Numbered from the stretch's first letter, positions 35,709 through 47,520 are shown. The stretch: 64,000 bases of DNA from Salticus scenicus (GCA_963930645.1 OZ005648.1:6501805-6565804), one strand, 5' to 3'. A program made the numbers and translations. The notes: generated by a model not told the origin, from the sequence alone.

Positions 35709-36693
35709 TTTTATCTTCAGTAATTTTACAGTGACAGTTTCTTTATAGAAATATATAATATTGGATAGTTTATTACTTTTTTTATGTAGCATTTATTTTT
35801 TCTCTTTCCTTTTCCTTCCTTCCTTATTTCTTTCTTTCTTTTTTTTTTAAGCCGTACATGTTAAATGAAATTGGTTTAAATGCAAAATGAGTTACTTTAA
35901 GTAACAAAATGAAACTTTAACATAATTTTGTTTAAATAATATAATTTTTATACTGACAATGTATACATATATATATATATAATATATATAGATATATATA
36001 ATTCAATTTTCAATTGTTGTGAAACTATTACGAATGTGAATTGAACACATATACATTTAAAAAATATTGTAATGATTTGGTAAGCAGAAACAAAAATAAA
36101 AATGACAAGCAACTGACATTTAGGATGCATATAAGAGTTTTAAGTAAAAAATATTACTCTCTACGACCAAAAAAGGTGTATCCAATTCCAATGGCATTTC
36201 TTAACTATTTAAATTGATTTTCCTTTTTATTTAATACCTACATCTTAAGACAATTTTTCTTAAGCTTTATTTTTAGTAGAATTATGAATTTTGATATACT
36301 TGGTACAAATAAAACACAGATCACATAGTAGCTGTGTTAAAATATGATTTTAAAATAATTAAAGCTTAAAATGGGAAGAATAGAGGATAAACTATACAGA
36401 GGTATACTAAAAAGCAATAGTATAAGTTATAAGAAACACAAAATATTGATTCACTTTTTATGATTTTTTTTTTTTTTTATGATAAAGTTATGATAGTAAT
36501 ATACCAGAAAGTACATGGAAAACACTCTATACTTGTATACTTTAAAATTCGTGTGCACATGTTGTTAAAAAATAACAAATGTCTATTTTTTCCTATCTTG
36601 AAAGAAATATCGCAATATATCACTAATATCGATATTAACTTGGTGATATATCGCGATATTTAATTTCTGATATCGTCCAACACTAATGTTGAC

Positions 36694-37272
36694 GACCTGC
36701 AAATCTCTTGCCAGGAAAATGACATGTGCTTCATTGAACGCCAACTGCAACTAGCCATAAAAAATATTGTTAAATGGACAAATGAAAATGGCTTTAATTT
36801 TTCAACTGACAGAACAAAGTGTGTGCATTTTTGCTGGGATCCAGATCTTTCAATTAATACTAATCCAATTTCAGTTGTGGACACTGCTCGCTTCTTGGGT
36901 GTAATTTTTGACAAGAAACTTGCTTTCATTCCACATATTTTAAATCTAAAGACGAAATGTATTAAAAAATTAAATATTCTGAAGGTGCTATCAAACACAT
37001 CGTGGGGTGCTGATCGCACTTCCTTGCTTAGAATTTATAGGGCAATCTAGACTGGACTATGCCTGTCAAATATATGGTTCCAGTCGATTGTCATACCTTA
37101 AGAAACTTGACACAGTGCACCATTCTGCCCTTAGGATATGTTCTGGCGCTTTTCGTACATCACTCATCCTTAGTCTGTATGCCGACTGTGTTGAACCTTC
37201 CCTCACTGATATCAGACGACAACTTTCATTAGAGATGTATTTTCGCATTCTCTCACATCCTCATCATCCTTT
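36694..37272 (+). pseudogene. LINE ORF2 fragment 3 (RT after YVDD, thumb)
   Basis: Begins with the second aspartate codon of YVDD followed by LQISCQ. Continues with WTNENGFNFSTDRTKCVHF, DTARFLGVIFDKKLAF and KKLNILKVLSNTSWGADR, typical of the RT thumb of I/Jockey LINEs. A frameshift near 37035-37050 moves the reading to SRLDYACQIYGSSRLSYLKK and SLEMYFRILSHPHHP, where it is cut by the next insertion at 37273. The sense resumes at 42574. Confidence 0.88.
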
Positions 37273-37654
37273 GGGTCATTCTCAGATAATGGTAAATATT
37301 GTTTCAGAGAAAAATTAAAAAAATATTGTTTTAATTCCTGATTTTTTTACATTAATGCAATTATCCATTTCTGCTATAGAGAAAAAAATTACCAGCAGAG
37401 ATCGTTTGCATTTATTACAGCTTAAATTATTTTTTTAATTTTCCATTGCAACATGGTAATGACATTTGTGAACATGGTAATGACAGGCAGAACCACAGAA
37501 ATGACCGGTGGACAGCTGTATTTATCATTCTAATTTGTTACAGAAAAATTTAAATGTCTAGATGATATATAGTGGTGAGATTTTTGGAATAATTTTCACT
37601 ATATGAATCCTATAGCTGTCTGTTTTAACAGGCGACATAAAGTGATTTACACTT

Positions 37655-37743
37655 TACTGCCCAGCACGAAGCCCCATTTGCCCACCCTTCCCCAGCTTTG
37701 GTTACTTTTGCTTGTCGATTTTTCCTTTATTTTCATACGTGTT

Positions 37744-37782
<39 letters not shown>

Positions 37783-38020
37783 GCGTGATTGTACATTTTT
37801 TGTTTTCATTCCATGCTATTTTCTATGGATTTTTTTTACTTTTTTCCCCTTGTTTTTTTCATTCTAAAATCTAAAGTGCAGTGATTTCTGCCCACCCCCA
37901 CTGAGTCTTATATCAGACGAGACGTAGCTAACCCTTGACGATAGCCTGAAGGCCCCATTTGCCCACCCTTCCCAGATTCGGTTACTTTTATTTTGTCTTT
38001 ATGTTCGTATTGTTGTTGCA

Positions 38021-38052
<32 letters not shown>

Positions 38053-38110
38053 CACACTTGTGACTGTGTTTTTTCATTTTCATTCCATGCTATTTTCTAT
38101 GGATTTTTAA
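37655..38110 (+). repeat. Tandem duplication (~280 bp offset) inside the 5.3-kb element
   Basis: CCCCATTTGCCCACCCTTCC, a long T run and CATTCCATGCTATTTTCTAT occur in order at about 37671-37830 and 37952-38110. Confidence 0.8.
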
Positions 38111-39062
38111 TTTTTCTTCATATTTTTTGCATTCTAAAGTATGGTTGTCTCTCTCAATTACATCTTGCTCTGCACTATTTTGAAATTAGTTTCAGTGACA
38201 TATTTTTTGGGCAACATCCAATTAAACGATAAAATTTTAAATTGTTTCTATATTCATGCACATTAAGAAAATAAATATGAACCCTCCAAGCATCCAAATA
38301 AAAGATAAATGTCTGAATTGATTTTATTACATTAGAATTTAAATTTATTTTCCAGTAAAGCATTAAAAAAGAAAGAAAGAAACTCCTTTATATTTTTATG
38401 TAAAAATACCTTTTAAATAAATATAACTCAAAATAATACATTTGGAAATAAACTATATTATGAACTAGCAGACCCGGCCACGCGTTGCCGTGACTAAGTT
38501 ATACTTTGAATTATATGGCAGTAAACTATTTAATACTGTCAAATTATTATTTACGAATAAAGACGAAAACGTTGTAGCCGATGTAAAAACCCACAGGATT
38601 GAGATTTGAACCTTAGGTCAAAATTTGGAAACGATTGATAAAAATTTTCGTAGTGTTGATATTAAGTACAAATTAATTTTATTGTAGGGTCCAATAAGTT
38701 TTAATGGAGAAGTGATATATATTATTTCTAATGCTACTTAGGATAAAATTGCTAAAATGACTAATATGTAAATTAAATTCTATTAAAATTCTATTAAAAT
38801 AAAAGTATAAAAGAAGCAGACGATTTTAAAAATCAATTTTTATGGATGAGCGAAATATAATGTCTAAAGCTATTTTGGATTAAAATGCTAAAAAGACTAA
38901 TATGTAATTTTATTTTTATTAAAATTCTATCCGCGATTGTAATGAAATGCTCGCCCTCTGGTGGTCTAAGGTGAAATTACATTTAACATGCATAGCTTTC
39001 GGCTTCCATCGAGACGCCATTGCTTGCCGATGTTTAGTTTCACATATATTTATTGAATAAAA

Positions 39063-39221
39063 ATGAATAAATCCGGTAAAAAAGATAACACATACTGTTG
39101 TGTGCCACAGTGTCACTCCAAAGAATCAAGAAATCCAGAATTAAGCTTCCATTTATTTCCAAATGACAAATATAAAATTTCAGTTGCTTCGGCTAATGGA
39201 AGTAAAGAATTAACCAGATGA
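39063..39221 (+). pseudogene. THAP-type zinc-finger fragment
   Basis: A 52-codon frame from an ATG reads CCVPQCHSKESRNPELSFHL then FPND. This is the C-x(2-4)-C start and the FHxFP core of a THAP (C2CH) DNA-binding domain. The following R-x-x-W segment and the distal C and H are missing, and the frame soon stops. THAP domains head P-element and related transposases as well as host THAP proteins. Given its place inside nested transposons it is most likely a transposase remnant, perhaps from the partner of the P-like MITE 2 kb downstream. Confidence 0.6.
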
Positions 39222-41179
39222 TTTGAAACTAATATTTGTTCAGCTTCAGTTAAAAATCTACTTCCGATCGAACTTTGAATAAACTGAAATATTTTTTCCA
39301 AAAGCAATCCATTTTCCATGATGTAATGGCGGAGAAATTATAGCACGAACATTAAATAGTAACACAATTAGAACAATAATAAATACACATGGCTATTATA
39401 TTTACTAACAACAAAAGCTGAAAAAGCGCATCTATCGATCATTACAAACGCGGATTAAAATAAAAGTATAAAAGAAGCAGACGATTTTAAAATCAATTTT
39501 TATGGAGGAGTGAAATATAATATATGCTATAATGGATAATTTTACTATAAAATGACCTCATCATTTTAACTGTTTTAAAGAGAGCAACAGCTGTAGTTAT
39601 AAAAAGGAAAACAATATGGCTAAACCAGAAAAATAAGTAAATTTGATAAATATTTTAAAACTTTAAAATAGGACATCTTATGAAATATTGGACATTTAAA
39701 GTAAATACATGTATCATTTTTAATAGAAAAAGATTTTGGAAAAGTTTAGTGTATTTTAACGAAGTGGTGAGAAAGCTTTGAGTATGTTAAAATTTTTATA
39801 GTAAATTCAAGTTAATAAAGATGGGAAACATTGAGGATTAAGATAAGAATAATTATAAGATAAAAAAAAAAAAAAAAAAAAAAAAACTTTTTATATGCCA
39901 TGCTTTTAAATTTTAATATACTAATTAAAAGGAAAATGATAAATATCCTATTATAGTTTGAAGTCAAATTTGTTTTCAAATGTCTAAATAAAATATCTGA
40001 TGTAAGATACTAATATGTTGCAGCGGAATAGATTTCATTTCTGTCATCCTTGGCAAAAAAAAAAAAAAAAAAAAAAATATCGCCAAATTATCAGGCGAAA
40101 ATATTTAACTCCTTTCAAAAATCATGGTTATTTTAACAACTTATATTAAAAGAGTAATGAAAAATATGAAACAATATTTCGTACAATACATATTACATGT
40201 CATACATACGTACAATGAATAATACATATTACATGTCATACATACGTACAATGAATAATACATATTACATTTCGTACAATACATATATCTGGCATGTATA
40301 TTTTCGTGTTACGCTTTTGATCGCCAAATAAAATTAAAAAAAAAAAAAGCCAAGGGTGACAGAGTTTTGAAATTTAAAATAAAAATTTTGTCAATTTGAC
40401 AGCAAAATAACTCAATCTAACGCACGCGATAACTAATACATACCTATACCCAAATATAAGGATTAAAATCGGGAAATAAATTTCCTCGATTTTTAATAAT
40501 TTTTTTAAAAAAATCCAATGGGCGATTAACATAGGAAATCTTTTTCTTGGCTGCCCAGATGGTCAGTGAGTCACACTTCGCTTGCGTATAGAACTCATAG
40601 ATATAGTATAGCATATATAGAATAGAGCGATCATTGGGGAGAAGAAAGTTATTCATGTTCACTTGGTTAAAGACGACGTTTTTACCAAAATATGGCCGTC
40701 TTTCCCCGAGTGAATACACACGGGAATACATACTAATATTTTAGCAAATAAAATTTATGAATAATTTATTTGCTAAAGGTGAATGAAAAACTCCAGATAC
40801 AGTTCCAAATTCATATTTCTTTCTTTCTTTTCTTTTCTTTTCTTTTTTCTTTTTTATTTTTTTTTTTATACCACTTAATGGCTATTTCCAAAGCTTTTAT
40901 TTTATTTTTTTTTTCGGCATTAAAAATCTTTGTACGATAACATGAGGATGAAAGATCTATATATATTACTATATCTATGATAGAACTACATTAACACTTT
41001 ATCAATGTGTATAAAATCTTTAAATTGATTATGACGTCAATTTTCGTGAGATGCATAATTTAGCTTTTTATAATTTTTAACGTTCACGTTTGATTAAATG
41101 TATTTATTTTTCTGCCGAAAGAAAATGAACTCGTGTTTTTTTTTTTTTTTTTTTGGCAACAATTAAATTAATGGAACTC

Positions 41180-41387
41180 CATAGAATAATAATAAAGGAA
41201 GAAGGAGCATAAGGTTTCTACATAAGCTGTTGTGTTGCCACAAAAAACAGCGATTATTAACAAGCCTTTATTAACAAACTTCAATATTGAGAGGAGCAAA
41301 AGTAGCTTTCGCTGGCATTTCACTAGAAGGGGCTTGTAAGCATTAAGACTATTGGCGTGCTCCTTCTTCCTCTATTATTATTCTATG
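41180..41387. mobile_element. P-element-like MITE (208 bp) with 30-bp TIRs and 8-bp TSD
   Basis: Ends CATAGAATAATAATAAAGG and its complement agree over 29 of 30 positions. A perfect TGGAACTC duplication flanks it (41172-41179, 41388-41395). TIR length near 31 bp, a CA start and an 8-bp TSD match P-superfamily elements; hAT or Merlin-type MITEs are alternatives. Confidence 0.8.
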
Positions 41388-42160
41388 TGGAACTCACAGA
41401 TATTTCGGAGCAACTTTAATAAAGGTCTATAATTGACAAATAATTGCAATAAAACAATATTGTGACAATAAATTGAGATAAAAACTATCCTATCTCTCAA
41501 GTGGGACCAAACTGCACACAGTGTGCAAAATTTCATTAAAATCGGTTCCTTAGTTTAGGAGTTTACCCCGGACAAACATCGTGACACGTAATTTATATAT
41601 ATTATATATACAGATTTCAATATAATGCCATTGTAAGAAAATTGAATAATAAAAGCGTCATTAAAGGATTAATTCAAAAGGCCTTGCAAATTTTTAATCT
41701 TCATTTTTACTAATAAGAAACAGAATAATAATCTTATACGGTTCACTTTATAAGAACAAATGAGACAAAAAGCTTTATGATAGACTAAATTAGCCCATAA
41801 AATGGAATTTTGGCAATTTCTGCTAAGGAATAATTATGAAATGAAAATAAAAGTCTAAAATTGTCCTTACCATGTTCCTAGACATCATTACCATGTTTTC
41901 AGAACACCTTTGTAATGACCACCTTGGTAATGACATTTTTAATGTCAAGTCTATTTAGGGCTAAATTATAACAATTAAAAGCTAATGCAATATTTATTCT
42001 GTATGTAGTCCCAAAGATCTTTATAAATCATTCAGTAAATTTAAATTTATTAATTGTGTATTTCTAACTAAAAAAAAACTTGTCTGCTTATAAGGGAATG
42101 AAATACTTTTCTTTTGACAGGTTGATAATTATGACTGCACCATCTAGTAGTGAGGTACTG

Positions 42161-42191
<31 letters not shown>

Positions 42192-42573
42192 ACGCACCCT
42201 GGTAATGACAGTTACCCATAGGGACAAATTATAAATAAGATAGAATTTTTTTCTTTTATGTCTAAAGTTCCAAATATATCAAAAATAGAAAAATTAAATA
42301 TACCTAGAAAACTGTTAGCTTTATTTTTAAATTTTTCAATTCTTTCAAATAATAAAGTTTGGAGTTTGGGACGAGCCTTGGTAATGACATTTACAACTTC
42401 AAAAAAAATTTTAAATATTGAAATTTTACTTTTTTGGTATTGAAATTACTGCACAGTAAAGTGCTTGAAAAGAATTGTTCAAAAAATTTTTTTAACTTTC
42501 ATAGCTGACTTGCTCAAGTAACATTTTTTAGCCAAGGACACAAAAATTACCATTATGTGAGAATGACCCCTTT

Positions 42574-43486
42574 CATTTCTCATCTCAACAGTAATGATTG
42601 TCGTCTTTTTCTGAATCGCCCTTCTTCCATTCCTCATAATGCTAGCTGCAATTTTAAGGATTACATCGAAGTATTTACGGATGGATGTAAGGCGGGTGAG
42701 CAAGTTGACTGCGGTGTTGTTTCTGGTGACACTGTTTTTAGCTATCGTCTCCCAGGTTCATTTTCAGTCTTCTCTGCTGAATTTTACGCCATTGAGGTTG
42801 CACTTAGTTCCATTTCATCTCATCACAGAAAAAAGTTCATAATTTATACAGACTCTAAGAGCGTCCTTGATTCAATTTCTTCTTACTCTTGCACACTTCT
42901 CAGTTTTAAAAATGTATAACGACTTGGTAAAAAATGGACGTGATATTTTATTTTGTTGGGTTCCAGGACATGTTGGAATCAGAGGTAATGAAACAGCTGA
43001 TAAAGCAGCCAAGAAAGCTTTAGTTCCTTTAAATTGTCCAGTCCCATATGAAGATCTCAAACGTGCCCTAAACATTCTCTTAGGTATATCTGGCAAAAGG
43101 AGTGAGAACGTCAATATAACAATAAATTGAGAGATATAAAATCACATATTTTGGCTTGGCCAACACATTACCCACGGAAGCACGATGTTACTATCCCCCG
43201 TCTTAGAATAGGGCACACTAGGTTTACACACAAACATATTTTTCTTGGAGATCAGGAACCTTCTTGTCCCAAATGCTTTTTTAGTTCATTAACCATCCGC
43301 CACATCTTGACCGATTGCCCTTGCCTTCGTGATTTATACAGGCAATTTTTTAACTCATCATCACCGAATTTGACAAACCTCATAGGGCAGAATCCTCACT
43401 GTAAAAATTTTAACTTTTTAAAAGAAACTGGCTTTACAATGTCCTCTAACTTTCATCATGTGTTCTTAATTTATCATGCTTTCTAA
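42574..43486 (+). pseudogene. LINE ORF2 fragment 4 (RNase H and C-terminus)
   Basis: Reads IEVFTDGCKAGEQVDCGVV, FSAEFYAIEVAL, IIYTDSKSVLDSI and, after a frameshift near 42890, FCWVPGHVGIRGNETADKA. These carry the RNase H1 catalytic pattern (D, E, D, D) with the first D in FTDG, the E in SAEF, the D in YTDSKS and the last D in NETADK. A further frame change leads to HTRFTHKHIFLGDQEPSCPK and RHILTDCPCLRDLYRQFF, the cysteine/histidine-containing C-terminal region common in I/Jockey-group elements. The presence of RNase H favours the I group over typical Jockey. Confidence 0.9.
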
Positions 43487-43670
43487 CATCGTTTTAGTTT
43501 CTGGCTGGGATCTGGATGGGAACGCCCATCCAGAAGATTTTTTTTAACAATTCTTTTAATTTTGCTCATAAAAAAAAAAAAAAAAAAAAAAAACTTGCTT
43601 CATGCAGTATGTCTTAAATTGGACCTTGCGCCATAAAAAACAACCAACCAACCAACCAACCAACCAACCG
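43487..43670 (+). mobile_element. LINE 3' UTR with (AACC)n tail
   Basis: After the last stop comes a short 3' region with CTGGGATCTGGATGGG / CCCATCCAG, a 25-base A run, CCTTGCGCCATAAAAAAC and then (AACC)n ending near 43670. A simple AACC tail is characteristic of several arthropod I/Jockey LINEs. Together with the upstream pieces, the LINE itself spans about 3 kb of its own sequence spread over 12.4 kb. Confidence 0.8.
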
Positions 43671-43756
43671 ATTCCCCATCCCCCCCCCCCATCCACTACG
43701 CATTACCTACGCTGACTAGCAAGCGCTATATATCTGATATGTTTGGGCTAAGTGTC

Positions 43757-44090
43757 CTCCCGTACCGTCAGAGCTTGCCAACAGCCATATTCCAATAGGA
43801 TACCGCGAGACCACATATGGCAGTAATGTTTACGAATTCTTCGCCAGATTGCATTTCCGCTTTAGTTTCCTTGTTCTCCTGATGTATCGCCTATCGAAAA
43901 CGTCTGGTCGATGAGTGCAGAACGACTGGCCCGGGATACACCATCTACTGCCACACCAGATCAACTTTGGCAATATGTGGAAGCAGCATGGATTGTTATA
44001 CCCCAACAACACATCCAAATCTTCTTTGATTCAATGTCGAGGCGTGTAGCAGCGGTTATAGCCAGCAATGGCGGCAAAATTCGATACTGT
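43757..44090 (+). pseudogene. Tc1/mariner transposase C-terminal fragment
   Basis: Reads TAIFQ, an in-frame stop at 43796-43798, then DTARPHMA (Tc1 QQDNARPH motif with N changed to T). After a frameshift it reads SPDVSPIENVWSMSAERLA and VPQQHIQIFFDSMSRRVAA, ending in ASNGGKIRY. These are the second and third catalytic segments and C-terminus of a Tc1-like DDE transposase. The SPDVSPIE block is intact here, unlike in the 32.3-kb palindrome, so this is a different Tc1 lineage. The N-terminal two thirds are missing and the copy is dead. Confidence 0.85.
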
Positions 44091-44713
44091 TTTCTTCATC
44101 TTCCTCACTTCACAAGAGGCTGTTTTTTTCAGTCATTTGATCTTTGAACTACGTGTTGTCTTCCAAATAAATATTGCTGGGATATCTGTGGTCCATCTTT
44201 GGGCAGCAGTTTGGATGGCCAGCAGTGTATTCAATAAGTGGTTACTTTTTCCTAAATGTTTAGAAGAGACTTGCAATTTCCAAATGACACGCAGATTTCA
44301 GAAAATATCTGAAAGAATGACCGGTCTTGGTCACGGAAGGAGATGATTAACTGTATCTTGAAAATTGACTGATTTTAAGTGAAACAGTTTATTAATAAAA
44401 ACCATTACATTTTTCATAGATAATTTGTTTTCAATTTATGAAACAAGGGCATATATTTTTTATTATTATTTTAACTCGTTCATGAAACGTTCTTTTGTTA
44501 ATTGGTTATATATTTCCAGTGAGTTTGCATGAAAAATTCAAAAATATCCGCTACTGGAACAGAAAGAGGGTGTTCGGTACAGAATTTTGAAGTCCCTGGT
44601 ACTGGAGCTTTTTAAGCTGCCGGCAAAATTAATTTTTGAAGTATAAAAATAATTCAATTTGAATTTTCCGCTGTCCTATGCGTAAATAGTTGATTGTGGT
44701 ATAGACCGCTAGT

Positions 44714-45107
44714 TATAATTCTGTACTGATAAGTATAAAGGATTTAAGTCCATATTCTTGATTTTTCAGGAGACGAAAAATAAAGTTAAACTAACAAAAA
44801 ACTAATCAGCAGAATCGATTAGGAAAAGGGAATTCTGTTGGTTTATACGCTTTATACCAATCAGCGATTGTCAATCTTCATTTATTAAAGGGAAAAAACT
44901 GAATTAAATATTTCATACCAAAGATTAATGCTAAATTTCTGACTTGAATCTTTTTTTACCAATGGATTTTCTCAAAGACTAAATGACATGGATTTAAATC
45001 CTTTATACCAATCGATAGAGAATTTTTTTCTGGGTCTGACAATGCACTTGACTCAAAATCGACATTTTTGGGCTTAAATCCTTTATACTTATCAGTACAG
45101 AATTATA
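44714..45107. mobile_element. 394-bp MITE with perfect 35-bp TIRs
   Basis: TATAATTCTGTACTGATAAG at the left begins a 35-base arm that is the exact complement of 45073-45107. The TA at each edge suggests a Tc1/mariner-type TSD, although it overlaps the TIR. Partial echoes of the arm (TTTATACCAATCAGCGAT, CTTTATACCAATCGAT) recur inside. Confidence 0.8.
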
Positions 45108-45591
45108 GTTTCTAAAATTAGGAGCAACGCACAAAACATATAGCCAGAAAATGTCTTTAAAATGTGAATTAATAATGAATTTACCCTAAGTATTGAATAC
45201 AGATATTTATAAATTATACCCACACCTAAATTACAGTCCTGAAATGTTATACTTTTTTTCTCTCTTGAAAACAAGTTTAAAAAGCATTCGACTAGTTTAT
45301 GGAAATGCAAGCAAAATAAGTTAGTTATTTAACGGAAGCACGCCTTAAATCTGATTACAGTATTTGCGCTAAGTGCTGGGCCATGATTTCGTGATTTCTC
45401 TTTTGTGAATCTTGTTACTGACGACATATGTGATATTCTAATATAAGAAGGGGGAAAAAAATCTTTTTAAACTGTTTTTCATGTGCAGTTTTGTTTAATG
45501 TTAACTTTCGGGATGATTTCTGTAGAAATCGACTCATTGCAATCATTTAGTTTATCTATTTACCTGCTTGAAAAAAAAAAAAAAAGGTATA

Positions 45592-47226
45592 CAGGGTAAT
45601 TTGCTACTGATGCGACAAACTTACAAGAAATGTTGGGGATACAAAGACAATTCGGAATCACATAGCAATGCAGGGTCGGAAATGCAATCCTAACGAGGTG
45701 TTTTTTTTTTTTTTTAGGACTGAGGACTATATAGTCTCAATCTGGGATTTTTGCGTTGTCGATTTCGATAGTTGGACATTTGTCGAAATCTAAAATTTAT
45801 CGAAAATATAATTGAATAATTTGAAAGCGATGTCATAATTTGAACAAAAAAAAAAAAAAAAAAAACTAATAGTCCTCCGTCCTAAACTAAATTCTGCTTT
45901 TGTCATCAAAATCTTTTTTTTTTTCCTTTTTTTTTTATTGAAAGAAAAAGAAAAGAAAATTAATAATAATCAGTATCGAAACAAACACTATCAAAAAAGT
46001 GTTTTTTTTTTTTTTTTTTAATAATGATTTTGAATTAGGAAATAAAAAATTCGCGTGCAAAATGAAATAAAAACTAGTTTTAATTATAAAAATAAGTTGC
46101 ACTGCTTTATCTTTTTTTTTTTTTTTTAAGTTTTTTAATAGTTGAAACGGTTATAGAAGAAAATTTTTTTAAATCCTTTTATAATTGTTTAAAGAAACAC
46201 CCAAATAGTTCCAATTTTTATTGAATTCAAGACACTTGTGTTAAAATAAGCCTATAATGATAGACATTTTTATTCACCAGATACTTTTTAACACATTTTA
46301 AATCGTACGAGGGTGATTGATGCCTATCTAGCATCTAAAATATCAAGAATGCAAGAAATAGGGTCCAATCCTGTTGATTTTACGTACAGGAGAGTTAGGA
46401 GGGTAAGAGTAGAGCCCCTAAATAAAATAATAGGCCGGCGCATCACCGCCATTTTTTTTCCTTCAAAGAGGACAGCATTCCCGCTTGGCGTCCTTATCGC
46501 TTGCATATTGATTTCAAGAAATCTTGATCTGAAGCTAATCCGGTCAAGATAAAAGCAATAAGCAACAATAATATTCCTAAAAACACATTTTTTTCACAGT
46601 ACATTCTCAGGATGTCATTTTATTCTGAGGATATCCTATGGATGTACGATGTGTTGTTAGGGCGGTTTCTGTTTCTTTTACAAAATGTCGCCAAAACTCA
46701 AATACACAGTAATAGAAGGTCTGTGAACACTTTATATTCACTTCTTGGATGATTATAGCAGTTTATCGATAAACTAACTTCCATATCATAGTTTACTTAG
46801 CTAAAATTATGAAATATAATAAAACAAGTTACTCTAAAGTAACGTAAGACGATAAAAAAAGATGTTTGTCGTTTGTTTATCAGAGAAACGCGCTGGGTAC
46901 ACGTGGCAACCCTAAGGCAACAAAATGACTGATGCGCCAGCTCGTGTATATATAGGAGCGTTAGGTAAGAGGGGAAAATGTCAACAGTCATTCGCAGAAG
47001 TGTTATGATGAAAACTATGAATTCATGGTGATCACAAAACGACATTTAAAGTCGAAAATTTTAAAATAAGTTATGAATTTCTTAATAATTATACCCCCTA
47101 ACAACTCCCTTATCTAGGTTAGGGTTGCATTTCCGACCTTGTATTGGTATATGATTCCGAATCGTGTTTTTGCGCCCCCCCCCTACATCTCTTTTATGTT
47201 TGTCGCACCGGTAGCGAATCACCCTG
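45592..47226. mobile_element. 1.6-kb element with ~115-bp TIRs beginning CAGGGT
   Basis: CAGGGTAATTTGCTAC...GCGACAAAC at the left pairs with GTTTGTCGCACCGGTAGC...ACCCTG at the right. Similarity extends about 115 bp inward through GGTCGGAAATGCAA. The flanks (GGTATA / AATATC) do not give a clear TSD. The interior holds T/A runs and one 79-codon frame (46313-46552) without recognisable domain. Superfamily unknown. Confidence 0.7.
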
Positions 47227-47520
47227 AATATCTGTCAAATATTTTGGATAATTTTACTGGGTAGCTTGCTCCGCCGTTTTGTTTCCATGTGGAATCTATT
47301 TTAAATCCAGCTACCATTTGAAAATTGGTCAACACGGTAACTTTTGAAATGCTGATTTAATTTGAACCAAGTTGGTCAGTGGACTTATATGACGAATACA
47401 TTGTGTGATTTTCCTCGTAAACTTGCTCCGACATTTTGTTTTCTAGCGGCGGCTCTCTGAAAATTTGTCAGCAAGATAACCAGTCTTAAAAAAATATATT
47501 ATAGTTTTAAAAAATTAAAG

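Larger units (their letters stand above)
33979..36685 (-). mobile_element. Nonautonomous hAT-type transposon, copy 2, inserted in RT YVDD motif
   Basis: Ends TAGGGCTGGATTATTT and CGTCCAACACTA are the complements of those of the 8895-11707 copy. A perfect 8-bp TSD ATGTTGAC (33971-33978, 36686-36693) shows the insertion point is directly between the codons of the two aspartates of the RT YVDD box. It contains the same types of nested MITE and fold-back as copy 1, plus a private 54-bp tandem repeat. Confidence 0.9.
38467..41615. mobile_element. Nested repeat with CCCGGCCACGCGTTGCC start
   Basis: Left edge AGCAGACCCGGCCACGCG and right edge AAAATTTCATTAAAATCGG ... ACATCGTGACACG ... (TA)n look like the two ends of a dispersed arthropod repeat I recall but cannot name. 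It includes a THAP fragment, near-direct repeats at 38780-38905 and 39455-39530 (AAGAAGCAGACGATTTTAAA), and a P-like MITE. Boundaries are approximate and no TSD was resolved. Confidence 0.45.
37273..42569. mobile_element. Unclassified 5.3-kb DNA element with 4-bp TSD in the LINE
   Basis: The inverted ends begin GGGTCATTCTCA at both sides and agree over about 23 of 24 positions (including ATAATGGTAA). A CTTT lies on each side (37269-37272, 42570-42573), and removing the element plus one CTTT restores the LINE frame, which fixes the boundaries well. The motif TGGTAATGACA or close variants recurs near the ends (37454, 37475, 41885 inverted, ~41924, ~42200, ~42379), like subterminal transposase sites. 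No transposase frame is seen. I cannot assign a superfamily; a 4-bp TSD is found in several (for example Sola, Chapaev, Academ-like). Confidence 0.82.

Noticed and set aside
36660..37019. 119-codon minus-strand ORF
   Set aside because: Antisense shadow of the LINE reverse-transcriptase thumb.
43830..44018. Minus-strand ORF over the Tc1 fragment
   Set aside because: Antisense shadow of the plus-strand transposase remnant.
46313..46552. 79-codon frame within the 1.6-kb TIR element as a transposase
   Set aside because: No catalytic motif or zinc finger visible, and the opposite strand is equally open.
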